Source: Liolophura sinensis
Taxonomy: Eukaryota; Mollusca; Polyplacophora; Chitonida; Chitonidae
NCBI RefSeq assembly: GCF_032854445.1
Contig: NC_088295.1
Coordinates: 62,043,249 to 62,107,248 of the forward strand
Direction of reading: 5' to 3'
Length of the DNA: 64,000 nucleotides
The position numbers were made by a program, and so were the translations under genes. Shown in pieces: positions 24,416 through 37,356 of this stretch (its first letter is position 1; every line of letters starts with the position of its first letter). The notes under the pieces are model-generated. The model was not told where the DNA came from, made no database searches, and saw only the letters and a program-made list of their open reading frames with translations.

Positions 24416-24878
24416 ATGTGATATCTCTGATGTGACAAGCAATCACTCTGAATATAAAAACAGACAAATCAAGCACCAGTTGATGTTAGGATATTCCTAC
24501 TTCCGGGTTCACTATAAATATAAAACCCGTCTGCGTCCTCTTGTTCAAAAGTTTCAGGCATATTCAGACAACAAAACAACAAAAAGCCATGATCATATGA
24601 GTAACGGTGTATTTCGTAAACAAAATGAAAAAACTGGTCGCAAAAGAGCGATTGTAAATAAATATAGCACCTCCCCTTTGAATCACAGGGACTATATTAA
24701 TACCAATCGTTATTTTCTACAATCCTGCAAAAAATGCTGCCATCATATCTCTTACGGTATATTTTAGCGAGTGTAAGGGACAATATATTCTTACCATCAG
24801 ATCACAAACATTGTATATTATGTAAAAAAAAAAGACTTCCAAACTGAGACATAGTTAATTTGTAGTATTTCTAGTATG

Positions 24879-24951
24879 AAAATGGGCAATGGGTGACCAT
24901 CAAATAACAATTCACGAACGTCACAAGATGACCACATTGGAGGAAATGATC
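24879..24951 (-). pseudogene. Vestigial second RING half (copy 1)
   Basis: Counterpart of the degenerate RING duplicate, here in repeat copy 1 next to the RING stub. Confidence 0.7.
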
Positions 24952-24999
24952 ACCCTTGCATGAATGAAAACATTCATAGCTAAGTGTGCTAAACATTAA

Positions 25000-25049
25000 T
25001 CAATTAAATATGGCTCTCACGTAAGTCATGATCTTGGTCCGGCAAAATG
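25000..25049 (-). pseudogene. RING exon stub (end of gene C exon, copy 1)
   Basis: The last 16 or so codons and the stop of the gene C RING exon, from the FCRTKI motif onward, at the right end of repeat copy 1. It is cut where copy 2 begins. It is too short to encode a domain. Confidence 0.75.
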
Positions 25050-28000
25050 AATAGTCACTGAATAGTGTTTTGCTATCCAACGGAACATTGGTTGAAGCAT
25101 TATATTTCAGGCAAGTACTCCCATTTGTTGCTGGTTTAATACTATTTCACTGGTGGGAAAATTTTCATAACATGTCTAATCCAGAAAGTGAATGTTTGTT
25201 AAATTTCGAGTCTTAGGTTTGAAACATTTCGAATAAATGAATGCATACTTAAGATGGTTATCATTTTTCCTGTCGGCACAATGTATGTATGTATTTATTT
25301 ATGTGATTCCTGTTTAAGGCCGCACTTTTTCACCTATACTGTGGTGGCCAGATTTACAGTTAACCTGGGATATAACCATAGATCTTCGGCAAGATACCTG
25401 CGAATTTTCCCAAACCTGGCATACAGATGTGCATGTTATACTGGTGGACCACGAACATTAGACTGCTTATTTAAACAGCTTAGTTCGCAGATTTGTATAA
25501 GTGCAATTACTTACCACACAATCCGTGTACAACCATAATGGCGGAACGCTCAGTGCAAGTCACCCATAGAATGGATGAGGTTGACCATGAGCTGATCACG
25601 CGCTGAACACTGTCTAACAAGCCGTTGTCATTGGTTGCTTGCTGATAGAAACACCAATCATGTAGCTGCTTGTCGAGTTTATGACACGGAAGCTAAATAT
25701 AGTCCACAGAATCTGGAAATCCCCGTTGCTTTCTTAACTGGAGACGCATTATAAACTGGAATTCCCCTTACAAGTTTATATAGTTGCTGATTGCCGTTTT
25801 ATTTTTCTGTAACTCCTTGAACCAAACGTGCCAAAATGTAGGTACTCCGTGCCATTGATTAAATTCACAACCTGTTTTCTCTTCAATAACAACAAAGTCG
25901 ACGGTTAAAAAAAGTAGAAATTCATTAACTACTTCAGCAAGAGTAGGTAATGTTTTTGACGACGCTTAATGGCTTATCTGTTATGAATGGATTTCCAAGA
26001 TAAAATTTGACGCCGAGCTTGGCCTTTTTCACCCATCCAATTAATTTTCGTTGTAATCCGGGAGTGGATCTGGTTTCAGAAAATGTTTAAAGTGAACATA
26101 AGAAATTCTATAAAGCTTTGAAAGCCGAAAAGTTCAGCATTGAGGATATGGCACTGGCAGACAGTTCACTCTGAATAGCTGTGTTGTAGAAACCCAAGTG
26201 AATTTGGCCAAACACTAGCGCTGAAAGCGTCACGTAATAATTAGCTCCCGTCAAGAGACGTATTAGCCCTCTATTATCAGTGTGGTTTCTTATAGTGGAT
26301 AGACAGATATCGGTGCAATAAACTGGATTTTGCGATTAGCGTACATGTTGGCAGGATATTGCAGTAACTCTACAGGGTGAGCAGGCAAGACAGCCGCCTC
26401 GTTGAGACCCATTGCTTGAAGAAAAGTATTGTGACTTACCATTATTTTTTCTTCGCAAAGTCAGATTTATTACGAAAATATCTCGCTGAAATCTGAATGA
26501 AAGAGTCTGATACCAGTCAGAAGGTTCTTCTATGTTCGGTAATTCCCTAAAGTGGGTACATCCAGCTGGGCCAAATGCTTACACCTATGCAGGACGATGG
26601 AGGACGAGCTGGGTGGCTAAAATACGACGCTTGTGTCCGCGAACATTGCCCTGAACGAGAGCCAAACCCTAACGAAACACAGAACAGAGCTGATACTCTT
26701 TGGATGGGTATCACGCGTTTTGTTTGTATTTTCTCATTGTCACATTGGTTAATACCGATGGTACGGGAGAGCTGCAAGGCTTTGTGACGTCACTCTGGGT
26801 AACATGGCAAAAAGGCGTCATCAAATAAGTGGTTAGGTACTGACTCTTGTTTGCGATTTATTTTGTTAATAAACGGTGTAGAATTTTTAAAATATCTTTA
26901 GAACATTTCTGGAATAATACTTCATTAATTAAGTTAGCGTCAGTGGCTGGCTTTATGTTCACTTTTAATGATTGCTCAGCCTGGTGAAATGTCTGTCAGG
27001 GACTTTACAGAGAAGATCATGCTTACATTTTATTGAAACTTTGTGCAACACGCACGGATCCATTCAATTTTGGTGGTGATCAGAATCAGAATCGAGGTGT
27101 CAGTTGTTCAAAAGTGCAGTATTAAGCCAGGTTTAATTTTCAATATCAGTCTTAGTCAAAACTAAAGTTGATACCGGACTTGACTGCTAATACACTTTTT
27201 AACATTTGGACTGTATTATTAACAGTTGAAACTATATGTATTAATTTTTAAGCGATCTTTCATCATTGCCAGATGGTGTAAAGAAGATGGGCATGCAAAT
27301 CTGTATGAGAATATACTGATGTTTAATCTTTAGTTATGGGCGTTTGCTCGATTTCGATGGTTTCATTCCCCTTGGAAAGTTAACTGGACAAGTTCTAACT
27401 TGACTTGACACGACTTCAGATATGGACAGGAGAACATTATAAAAAATATTAGGTTATGAAAGTACATCACAAGACGTCGTTAATCATTATTTGCATAACT
27501 TTTCTCGTCTTCTTGTGGTGCCATTAACCTATGGCCGACATCATTTACGGAAAAATTACGAGAAATAGGATTTACAAAGTTTTGAGAAAGATACTTTCGT
27601 AATTGCTAATTTAATTGTCCTTGTGTTTATTTCGCACAGTGCGTGAGTAACTGTGTATCCAATCCAAACAAACCTTTATTCCCTGGTAAGACAGTCCAGA
27701 ACATTAAATAAAACGGAACAGCACTTATTCCAAACGCTCATATATACTGAACTCAATGAGACAGCCAGCGTAAAGCATATTTTCGCTTTAAAATTAGCAC
27801 CAATCTATTTGTTTATTAATATATATATGATTGTTTTTTAATCCCATAGTCAATTTTTCACTTACACGTTGGCTGACAGTTTTACGGATGGAAGAAACCG
27901 GATTATCTGGGGTAAACCACTGGCCTACCGCATGGGATGTTACAGATATCCAAATTATATATTGACGTTCGAACGTCAGTCTGTGTATACGGCCCTGTGA

Positions 28001-28375
28001 CCTTCGTGGCCTTTTCATTGTCACCGAGGTCCCACAAACAGTGAGAGTTGGGGTGATTGGTGATGAATGTACATGTATCGTTTGCTAACGGCCAAAAAGT
28101 GTCTTTTCATCTTCTTCGGTATTAGGCTGCAAATCGCCTCTATTAATTTAAGTCGTTTTAGGCGTGATTGCATGACTGTCTGACTGGCTCAGCTGACCGA
28201 GTTTACTTGAAGGGGATTTGAATTATGCACTGACCTCTGAACTTTGAGACCTCCTTGCCTCTAACATTAAGCAAAGGGAAATTGCGTCCAGCCCGGAGGT
28301 ATAGATTGTAGCCAACTTGTACATCAATATACTGTGGTCAGTAACTGACCAAAGTTCTTAATCGTACAGTATTGC

Positions 28376-28495
28376 TTCCGTAGGGTTTTCCCCGGGCTCT
28401 GCCCAGTTTTCCTCCACCGTAAAGCTGGCTGTCGTCGTATAAGTGTAATATTTTTGCGTATGGCGTAAAATACCAATCAAATAAATAAATAAATT
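28376..28495 (+). mobile_element. SINE family 1 3' end, copy 2
   Basis: Paralogous copy of the insertion at 22289-22409. Confidence 0.8.
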
Positions 28496-28921
28496 AATAT
28501 TTTATCATTTCTGATATTAATGCGCATGCCCAAACTTCTTGTTTCAGATCCCATACCGAATGGCGCGCTAGCATCATTATAGACCTATCACGATACTGTA
28601 TAACCGTATAACGAGAAAACATTCATGTGAACGCTATATATTCGTGTAAATTTCTTATCCGAGACACAAAAAAATGAGTAGCGCGATGTGCCACCCAGAT
28701 TGTTTCTGATGAACAGTATACAATGAAAAACTTCGGTGCCAGCACCTGAGGCCTACATACGTGTAAATTTCTTATTTTAACACGTTGATCCAGTTTAATT
28801 ATTCTCCATAAAATGTGATGACAACACAGCATTTAAGTAATTCTAGACCAGTGACGTCTTATGCTGTGTGAATAACATAACTGCATTTTTCCCCTATTAT
28901 TTTGTTTAAGACATGCGAGGA

Positions 28922-28923
<2 letters not shown>

Positions 28924-28974
<51 letters not shown>
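28924..28974. repeat. (GT)n microsatellite, copy 2 (about 25 units)
   Basis: Expanded relative to the other two paralogous copies. Confidence 0.95.
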
Positions 28975-28975
<1 letters not shown>

Positions 28976-29705
28976 GGGGGGTGAGTGGGGAGGGGGTAAT
29001 ACATTATTTAAATAACGAATATTAACCAAGCGCCTAATACTTTACTTGTATCATGGAAAACAAATGTGGTCCTATAATTTCCGACACGTCTATATTCAGC
29101 TGTCTATAAAATCAGTCATACTCGCTTCCAAAGTTGCCTTTAGTTATTGGCATGTAATAGCCCAAGCTCTACATCTTGATATGTTGGACGTCCATATTAT
29201 TACAAGGAAAATGCAGTTAGAATATTTTTTCTAATTCATAATGTTAATCTCCATAAGCTTTGTTTCGACTTATTGCCCCGCGTGACGTAATAATTATTCA
29301 AAAGCAAGTTGCATGCTGGACAATGGGCGTGGAGGGTAATTTGTTTTACAATGGCTGCACCTACAAGCGCTTAGAACAAGTTCAACGCAATAGTATACTG
29401 TCCCTGCGAATAGACTATATAGTTTTAATGGGTGACGCAAGGTATTGTTGAAACAGTCTTTATTTCGTTGGTCTGGAAATGCGAGGTTCGGTAGTCAACA
29501 ACAAGTTTCTGCATGTGTAAGTTATGTGAATATTAATGAAGACACACCTACCAATAAAACTTTGTTCTAGTTTGCCAAATTAAATGTTTCGTACGGAGCA
29601 TTCATTGGCTATAACACGGTTTAAGTCACTTTTCTCTCGTAGCAGAAATCCACGTGTCTTCCAACAGAGCGTATAAAATCGATATATTCGACTGTTCTGT
29701 GAACT

Positions 29706-30115
29706 GCTGAGATTTACTGTGAATACCAATTCACATAAATCGACAAAGCTGTGATAACTCTGCTTTTATAAGGAATCAGTTCGAATATACAAAGATAGGA
29801 ATCAGTGACCACCTGGTGAGATACGGATTCGCTGTGAATACAAGGCCACATGCATCAGCCACCGACACAGCTGTGATAACTCTACTGTGATAACGAATCA
29901 GTTCGAATATACAAAGATAGGAATCAGTGACCATCTGGTGAGATACGGATTCGTTGTGAATACAAGGCCACATGCATCAGCCACCGACACAGCTGTGATA
30001 ACTCTACTGTGATAACGAATCATTTCGAATATACAAAGATAGGAATCAGTGACCACCTGGTGAGATAAGGATTCGTTGTGAATACAAGACCACATGAATC
30101 AGCCACTGACGCGAG
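29706..30115. repeat. 122-bp tandem array, copy 2 (about 3 units)
   Basis: Same unit as copy 1, with one unit fewer and a diverged first unit. Confidence 0.92.
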
Positions 30116-30574
30116 ATGTGATATCTCTGATATGACAAGCAATCACTCTGAATATAAAAACAGACAAATCAAGCACCAGTTGATGTTAGAATATTCCTAC
30201 TTCCGGGTTCACTATGAATATAAAACCCGTCTACGTCCTCTTGTTCAAAAGTACCAGGCATATTCAGACAACAAAACAACAAAAAGCCATGATCATATGA
30301 GTAACGGTGTATTTCGTAAACAAAATGAAAAAACTGGTCGTAAAAGAGCGATTGTAAATAAATATAGCACCTCACCTTTGAATCACAGGGACTGTATTAA
30401 TACCAATAGTTATTTTCTACATTCTTGCAAAAAATGCTGCCATCATATCTCTTACGGTATATTTTAGCGAGTGTAAGGGACAATATATTCTTACCATCAG
30501 ATCACAAACATTGTATATTATGTAAAAAAAGACTTCCAAACTGAGACATAGTTAATTTGTAGTATTTCTAGTAT

Positions 30575-30647
30575 GAAAATGGGCAATGGGTGAGCATCAA
30601 ATAACAATTCACGAACGTCACAAGATGACCACATTGGAGGAAATGAT
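30575..30647 (-). pseudogene. Vestigial second RING half (copy 2)
   Basis: Counterpart of the degenerate RING duplicate found just 3' of gene C, here beside the orphan RING of copy 2. It carries the same lost ligands, so it predates the triplication. Confidence 0.7.
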
Positions 30648-30696
30648 CACCCTTGCATGAATGAAAACATTCATAGCTAAGTGTGCTAAACATTAA

Positions 30697-30883
30697 TCAA
30701 TTAAATATGGCTCTCACGTAAGTCATGATCTTGGTCCGGCAAAATGGGCAATGGGTGACCATCAAATAACAATCCATGCACGTCACAAGATGACCACATG
30801 GGAGGAAAACCATGGTCACTTCTTTGTTAAGGCAAATCTTACATTTTAAACTTTCTTTCATGTCACGATTTTCTTGGGAGATT
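30697..30883 (-). pseudogene. Orphan RING exon fragment (duplicate of gene C last exon)
   Basis: Reverse-strand copy of the gene C RING exon inside repeat copy 2. It encodes the last 60 or so residues with all eight zinc ligands and the same TGA stop. I see only two differences from the gene C exon in this stretch, both silent (a Ser and a Leu codon). The first few codons and the original splice acceptor are cut off by the duplication junction. A CCCAAG sequence just inside the junction would act as a phase-1 acceptor that keeps the RING in frame, but nothing shows it is used. Most likely a non-functional gene fragment. Confidence 0.85.
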
Positions 30884-31180
30884 ATTAAACAAATATTAAA
30901 CTAATACCATTCAAAAGAGTAGGCATTTCCTCGCTTGTGCATGCCATAAAAATTTTAATGTGTAACTCATGTTGATAAATTATAAATAAGCAGGCGGGCA
31001 CCACCAAACAGAAAAAAATGTGCTCTTTTCAGCCTATAGTGCCATGGTTTTAAAGTGTCTTCTTTAATTTCTATTGATCTGCTATAAAAAAAAATTCCCG
31101 TTCTGTTTTTAGAGATTTTGTTTTCACCAATACCGACGCTTGCTTTGAAGTAGTGAAAAACTTCACTATACATGCTTGTT

Positions 31181-31500
31181 TTAGGTACCGATACTCTAAG
31201 GCTGAAATTTAGGTATCTGTACTCTAAAACTAAAATGGGAAGGTCTGGGAACAACCTGCGGATGGTCGTGGGTTTCCCCCGGGCTGTGCCCGGTTTCCTC
31301 CCACCATAATGCTAATTTCGTATCAATGAAATATTCTTGAGTACGGCGTAAAAACATCAAATAAATAAATCTAAGACTAAAGCATATGAACAGGTACTCC
31401 AAGGTTGAAGTTTAGGAATAGGTGCTCTAAGGCTGAAATTTAGGCATCGATACTTTAAGGCTGAAGGTTAGGTATAGGTACTCTAAGGCTAAAGTTTCTA
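31181..31500. repeat. 28-bp minisatellite split by a SINE (copy 3)
   Basis: Counterpart of the copy 1 array, with the SINE at 31236-31370. Confidence 0.8.
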
Positions 31501-34500
31501 AGAAACGATACATCAGTCAGTTGCATTGTGTCCTATATACGTAAAACAGCCATATGCAACACCGAGTAATATACCAGATATCCAAACCACTCGAAATACC
31601 ATTTTGAGAGAGTTTTTACATATCATAACGTCACTGAATAGTGTTTTGCTATCCAACGGAACATGGGTTGAAGCATTATATTTCAGGCAAGTACTCCCAT
31701 TTGTTGCTGGTTTTATACTATCTCACTTTTGAGAAAATTTTCATAACATGTCTAATCCAGAAAGTGAATGTTTATTAAATTTCAAGTCTTAGGTTTGAAA
31801 CATTTCGAATAAATGAATGCATACTTAAGATGGTTATCATTTTTTTTTCTGTCCGCACGATGTATTTATTTATTTATTTATGTGATTCCTGTTTAACGTC
31901 GCACTTTTTCACCTATACTGTGGTGGCCAGTTTTACAGTTAACCCAGGATATAACCATATATCTTCGGCAAGATACCTGCGAATTTTCCCAAACCTGGCA
32001 TACAGATGTGCATGTTATACTGGTGGACCACGAACATTATACTGCTTATTTAAACAGCTCAGTTCGCAGATTTGTATAAGTGCAGTTACTTACCACACAA
32101 TCCGTGTACAGCCATAACGGCGGAACGCTCAGTGCAAGTCACCCATAGAATGGATGAGGTTGACCATGAGCTGATCACGCGCTGAACACTGTCTAACAAG
32201 CCGTTGTCATTGGTTGCTTGCTGATACAAACATTAATCATGTAGCTGCTTGTCGAGTTTATGACACGGAAGCTAAATATAGTCCACAGAATTTGGAAATC
32301 CCCGTTGCCTTCTTAACTTGATACGCATTATAAACTGGAATTCCCCTTACAAGTTTATATAGTTGCTGATTGCCGTTTTATTTTTCTGTAACTCATTGAA
32401 CCAAACGTGCCAAAATGTAGGGACTCCGTGCCATTGATTAAATTCACAACCTGTTTTCTCTTTAATAACAACAAAGTCGAGGGTTAAAAAAATAGAAATT
32501 CATTAACTACTTCAGCAAGAGTAGGTAATGTTTTTGACGACGCTTAATCGCTTATCTGTTATGAATGGATTTCCAAGATAGAATTTGACGCCGAGCTTGG
32601 CCTTTTTCACCCATCCAATTAATTTTCGTTGTAATCCGGGAGTGGATCTGGTTTCAGAAAATGTTTAAAGTGAACATAAGAAATTCTATAAAGCTTTGAA
32701 AGCCGAAAAGTTCAGCATTGAGGATATGGCACTGGCAGACAGTTCACTCTGAATAGCTGTGTTGTAGAAACCCAAGTGAATTTGGCCAAACTCTAGCGCT
32801 GAAAGCGTCACGTAATAATTAGCTCCCGTCAAGAGACGTATTAGCCCTCTATTATCAGTGTGGATTCTTATAGTGGATAGACAGATATCGGTGCAATAAA
32901 CTGGATTTTGCGATTAGCGTACATGCGTACATGTTGGCAGGATATTGCAGTAACTCTACAGGGTGAGCAGGCAAGACACCCGCCTCGTTGAGACCCATTG
33001 CTTGAAGAAAAGTATTGTGACTTACCATTATTTTTTCTTCGCAAAGTCAGATTTATTACGAAAATATCTCGCCGAAATCTGAATGAAAGAGTCTGTTACC
33101 AGTCAGAAGGTTCTTCTATGTTCGGTAATTCCCTAAAGTCGGTACATCCAGCTGGGCCAAATGCTTACACGTATGCAGGACGATGGAGGACGAGCTGGGT
33201 GGCTAAAATACGACGCTTGTGTCCGCGAAAATTGCCCTGAACGAGAGCCAAACCCTGACGAAACATCGGTCCTTTGAACACAGAACAGAGCTGATACTCT
33301 TTGGTTGGGTATCACGCGTTTTGTTTGTATTTTCTCATTGTCACATTGGTTAATATCGATGGTAAGGGAGAGCTGCAAGGTTTTGTGACGTCACTCTAGG
33401 TAACATGGCAAAAAGGCGTCATCAAATAAGTGGTTAGGTACTGACTCTTGTTTGCGATTTATTTTGTTAATAAACGGTGTAGAATTTTAAAAATATTTTT
33501 AGAACATTTCTGGAATAATACTTCATTAGTTAAGTTAGCGTCAGTGGCTGGCTTTATGTTCACTTTTAATGATTGCTCAGCCTGGTGAAATGTCTGTCAG
33601 GGACTTTACAGAGAAGGTCGTGCATACATTTTATTGAAATTTTGTGCAACACGCACGGATCCATTTAATTTTGGTGGTGATCAGAATCAGAATCGAGGTG
33701 TCAGTTGTTCAAAAGTGCAGTATTAAGCCAGGTTTAATTTTCAATATCAGTCTTAGTCAAAACTAAAGTTGATACCGGACTTGACTGCTAATACACTTTT
33801 TAACATTTGGACTGTATTATTAACAGTTGAAACTATATGTATTAATTTTTAAGCGATCTTTCATCATTGCCAGATGGCGTAAAGAAGATGGGCATGCAAA
33901 TCTGTATGAGAATATACTGATGTTTAATCTTTAGTTATGGCCGTTTGCTCGATTTCGATGGTTTCATTCCCCTTGGAAGGTTAACTGGACAAGTTCTAAC
34001 TTGACTTGACACGACTTTAGATATGGACAGGAGAACATTATAAAAAATATTAGGTTATGAAAGTACATCACAAGACGTCGTTAATCATTATTTGCATAAC
34101 TTTTCTCGTCTTCTGTGGTGCCATTAACCTATGGCCAACATCATTTACGGAAAAAATTACGAGAAATGGGATTTACAAAGTTTTGAGAAAGATACTTTCG
34201 TAATTGCTAATTTAATTGTTCTTGTGTTTATTTCGCACAGTGTGTGAGTAACTGTGTATCCAATCCAAACAAACCTATATTCCCTGGTAAGACAGTCCAG
34301 AACATTAAATAAAACGGAACAGCACTTATTCCAAACGCTCATATATACTGAACTCAATGAGACAGCCAGCGTAAAGCATACTTTCGCTTTAAAATTAGCA
34401 CCAGTCTATTTGTTTATTAATATATATATGATTGTTTTTTAATCCCATAGTCAATTTTTCACTTACACGTTGGCTGACAGTTTTACGGATGGAAGAAACC

Positions 34501-34977
34501 GGATTATCTGGGGTAAACCACTGGCCTACCGCATGGGATGTTACAGATATCCAAATTATATATTGACGTTCGAACGTCAGTCTGTGTATACGGCCCTGTG
34601 AGCTTCGTGGCCTTTTCATTGTCACCGAGGTCCCACAAACAGTGAGAGTTGGGGTGATTGGTGATGAATGTACATGTATCGTTTGCTAACGGCCAAAAAG
34701 TGTCTTTTCATCTTCTTCGGTATTAGGCTGCAAATCGCCTCTATTAATTTAAGTCGTTTTAGGCGTGATTGCATGACTGTCTGACTGGCTCAGCTGACCG
34801 AGTTTACTTGAAGGGGATTTGAATTATGCACTGACCTCTGAACTTTGAGACCTCCTTGCCTCTAACATTAAGCAAAGGGAAATTGCGTCCAGCCCGGAGG
34901 TATAGATTGTAGCCAACTTGTACATCAATATACTGTGTGGTCAGTAACTGACCAAAGTTCTTAATCGTACAGTATTT

Positions 34978-35099
34978 CTTCCGTAGGGTTTTCCCCGGGC
35001 TCTGCCCAGTTTTCCCCCACCGTAAAGCTGGCTGTCGTCGTATAAGTGTAATATTTTTTGCGTATGGCGTAAAATACCAATCAAATAAATAAATAAATT
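34978..35099 (+). mobile_element. SINE family 1 3' end, copy 3
   Basis: Paralogous copy of the insertion at 22289-22409, some 280 bp from the piggyBac insertion. Confidence 0.8.
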
Positions 35100-35384
35100 C
35101 ATATTTTATAATTTCTGATATTAATGCGCATGCCCAAACTTCTTGTTTCAGATCCCATACCGAATGGCGCGCTAGCATCATTATAGACCTATTACGTTAC
35201 TGTATAACCGTATAACGACCAAACATTCATGTGAACGCTGTATATTCGTGTAAATTTCTTATCCGGGACTCAAAAAAATGAGTAGCCCGATGTACCACCC
35301 AGATTGATCCTGATGAACAGTATGCAATGAAAAACTTCGGTGCCAGCACCGGAGGCCTACATACGTGTAAATTTCTTATTTTAA

Positions 35385-37187
35385 CCCTTTCCAGACTGAA
35401 TATATTTGCATAGATTAAAGAATTAACTGTATGCATGGAGTCTTTTTAATGCAGGAAGGCTATTATAAGCTTGCTTGCCAAAACCTATACCATTCCTGAA
35501 ACCCTGATATTAGGACTACATGACTCTGAACAGACTTCTCCAAAGGAGTGGTTTTTGGTGGTTTCCATGGAAACCAAAATCACTGATTTACTAAAAATCG
35601 CGATAAATGGGTTTTTTCTGGTTACAGGGAGGAGATAATGGTCAGATAAGTTCATATTGTTACTTTTATATTTGTGCTTCAAGTGTTTTATGAGAAAATA
35701 AAAGTATTTTTCAACCTTTTCCTATTTATCTCACACCTGAGCAGGTCATTACCGAACACTGGTTACCAAGTATCGCGACAAGGTGTCACATGTGTACATA
35801 TATCTGAAACAATGATACATGTACATACAAGTGAAATAAAGTGGTAGATACTCTACATGCATACAGTGTATAACCAGTGTATATGTAAACAAAGTAAATC
35901 AGGAAGTAAGTTGACAGGAAATTTTATTGCCATGGAAACGGAATGTACCTGAAATGGCATTGAGCCTCACAAACCATCGATAGCATGAAGATCATATTTC
36001 AAAAACTGATTTATACTTGATTTGGACTCATTACAAAGTACAGACCTTTCAGTGTTTCCAATAATCTTTGTATTTATGATAGACAGCATAACAGTTTCTG
36101 TCCTTATTCAAACAAAGGGCAACTTTACACGTGTCACAGTAATAATGTGATCTGTGTCTATCGGTATCGTAGGACTTTCCGTTGGCCACTTTTGGCTGAG
36201 CACCACTAACACAAGTATTACCACTTCTGATAATTTTCTCATTACACACTCTACAGTCACGTCTCTCTTTAGTGTAGACAGGCAGGTGTGTGCCAACATC
36301 CTGCAGCCTATGTACCTCAGTAGGATCTCCAATCGATGGCCTACCCTTTTTCTGCCGGTATGATCGGCCACCAATCAAAGACTTGGCAAGTTCCATTTTA
36401 TAGGTCAAGTATGGTCTTTTTTTCATACCAAACTTTTTACGAGTGGCAGATTCAACAACATAAGAAGCCATGTATCATGTGGTTAGCTGGGTTATATTCA
36501 TGTTGCCAGTCAGCATCATTATTGGGCTGTTCAAAATGTACTCCAACACGCCTTCGTTGTCCTCTTCCACGTCCCCTGCCACGCCCCCTGCCGCGCCCTA
36601 TGTCCGTATGGCCATTTACCTGTCCCGTACTATTCCTATTTACTCCAGTTACCTGGGTATTATCATCTGTACTGCCATCATATGAAGTGTCAGATTGCAT
36701 TTCGTAATTGCTGGAAACCTCAGAGTCAGAATCCACGGAATAGTCCGTTTCCTGATAAATAGGCTCAATGCTCACACCTGAGCACCCATTCTGCACCGGT
36801 AAGACACCTGGATTGCTCACCGGACCGTCAAATGTTGTTGTTGTACTGCCGGAATTGTCCTCCGAGTCCGATTCATCGGAGCTATAATCACTTTGTAATT
36901 AGTCACAGTCATACTCCCATTCGGAATCTAAAACCGCGTCAACAGCTTCCTGGGTATTTAGTAACAATCGCCGCGTCGCCATGTTCATGAATCAGGATGA
37001 AAATCCAGGTAAAAACAGTGAAAAGCTCGACTCAGGTGGCTGTCACACGTCTACACGGGAGCCGCCATTACTGCTAGACATTTCAATTGTGCTAACCCCC
37101 CTCTAGGGCCAATTCATTAGTGGGTCAAGTAAAGTAAACAAAACCACTTGTTTACCGGCCAAATTTGGCCGGTCCGTCTGGAAAGGG
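35385..37187 (-). mobile_element. piggyBac-type DNA transposon, internally deleted
   Basis: The element is bounded by TTAA on both sides (35381-35384 and 37188-37191). It starts CCCTTTCCAGAC and ends with the exact reverse complement (12-bp terminal inverted repeat). Copies 1 and 2 of the surrounding repeat have a single uninterrupted TTAA at this place, which proves the insertion and its ends. The interior holds remnants of a piggyBac-like transposase on the minus strand. A perfect 20-bp palindrome (ACCGGCCAAATTTGGCCGGT, 37154-37173) lies near the right end. It is non-autonomous; mobility would need transposase supplied from elsewhere. Confidence 0.93.
36049..36982 (-). pseudogene. piggyBac-like transposase remnant, N- and C-terminal pieces only
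   Basis: From an ATG at 36982 the frame encodes an acidic Ser/Asp-rich N-terminus with an in-frame TAA at 36899-36901, then a (GR)n run of arginine-glycine pairs, ending at 36452. A second frame (36471-36049) encodes the C-terminal part, ending in a Cys-rich finger with CRVC, CDTC and LC motifs and a final YHKYKDYWKH, typical of piggyBac C-termini. The central catalytic domain with its aspartates is missing, and the two parts are in different frames, so an internal deletion and a frameshift have removed activity. Confidence 0.85.
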
Positions 37188-37336
37188 TTAACACGTTGAT
37201 CCAGTTTAATTATTCTCCATAAAATGTGATGACAACACAGCATTTAAGTAATTCTAGACCAGTGACGTCTTATGCTGTGTGAATAACATAACTGCATTTT
37301 TCCCCCTATTATTTTGTTTAAGACATGCGAGGAAGC

Positions 37337-37356
37337 GTGTGTGTGTGTGTGTGTGT
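37337..37356. repeat. (GT)n microsatellite, copy 3 (10 units)
   Basis: Shortest of the three paralogous runs, 150 bp beyond the piggyBac right end. Confidence 0.95.

Larger units (their letters stand above)
18548..25053. repeat. Segmental tandem triplication, copy 1
   Basis: First of three long direct repeats that I aligned by eye and that look nearly identical. Order of landmarks: a 28-bp minisatellite split by a SINE, a stretch matching 19287 onward in copies 2 and 3, a SINE 3' end, a (GT)12 run at 22838-22861, a SINE head, a 122-bp tandem array, a vestigial RING fragment, and a stub of the RING exon of gene C ending near 25049. Compared with copies 2 and 3 it lacks about 345 bp after 22265, and it alone has a perfect hairpin at 19732-19776. 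Its empty TTAA (22690-22693) marks where a piggyBac element sits in copy 3. Confidence 0.9.
25054..30883. repeat. Segmental tandem triplication, copy 2
   Basis: Second direct repeat. It starts at the point matching 19287 of copy 1, so it lacks the first 740 bp or so (28-bp minisatellite and SINE). It keeps the 345-bp segment (about 28023-28365) missing from copy 1. It lacks about 280 bp holding a SINE head that copies 1 and 3 carry (23319-23597 in copy 1). The GT microsatellite is expanded to about 25 units (28924-28974). The copy ends inside a duplicated RING exon at 30883, where it joins copy 3 with a short ATT overlap. An uninterrupted TTAA lies at 28777-28780. Confidence 0.9.

Noticed and set aside
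24378-24767. 129-aa frame also found at 30078-30467 and, extended, at 38745-39182
   Set aside because: Its presence in three near-identical segments is expected from duplication alone. Many differences change residues, and part of it derives from the 122-bp repeat.
36336-36707. Plus-strand proline/arginine-rich frames over the piggyBac element
   Set aside because: They are antisense to the transposase (GR)n linker and arise from its GC-rich repeat.
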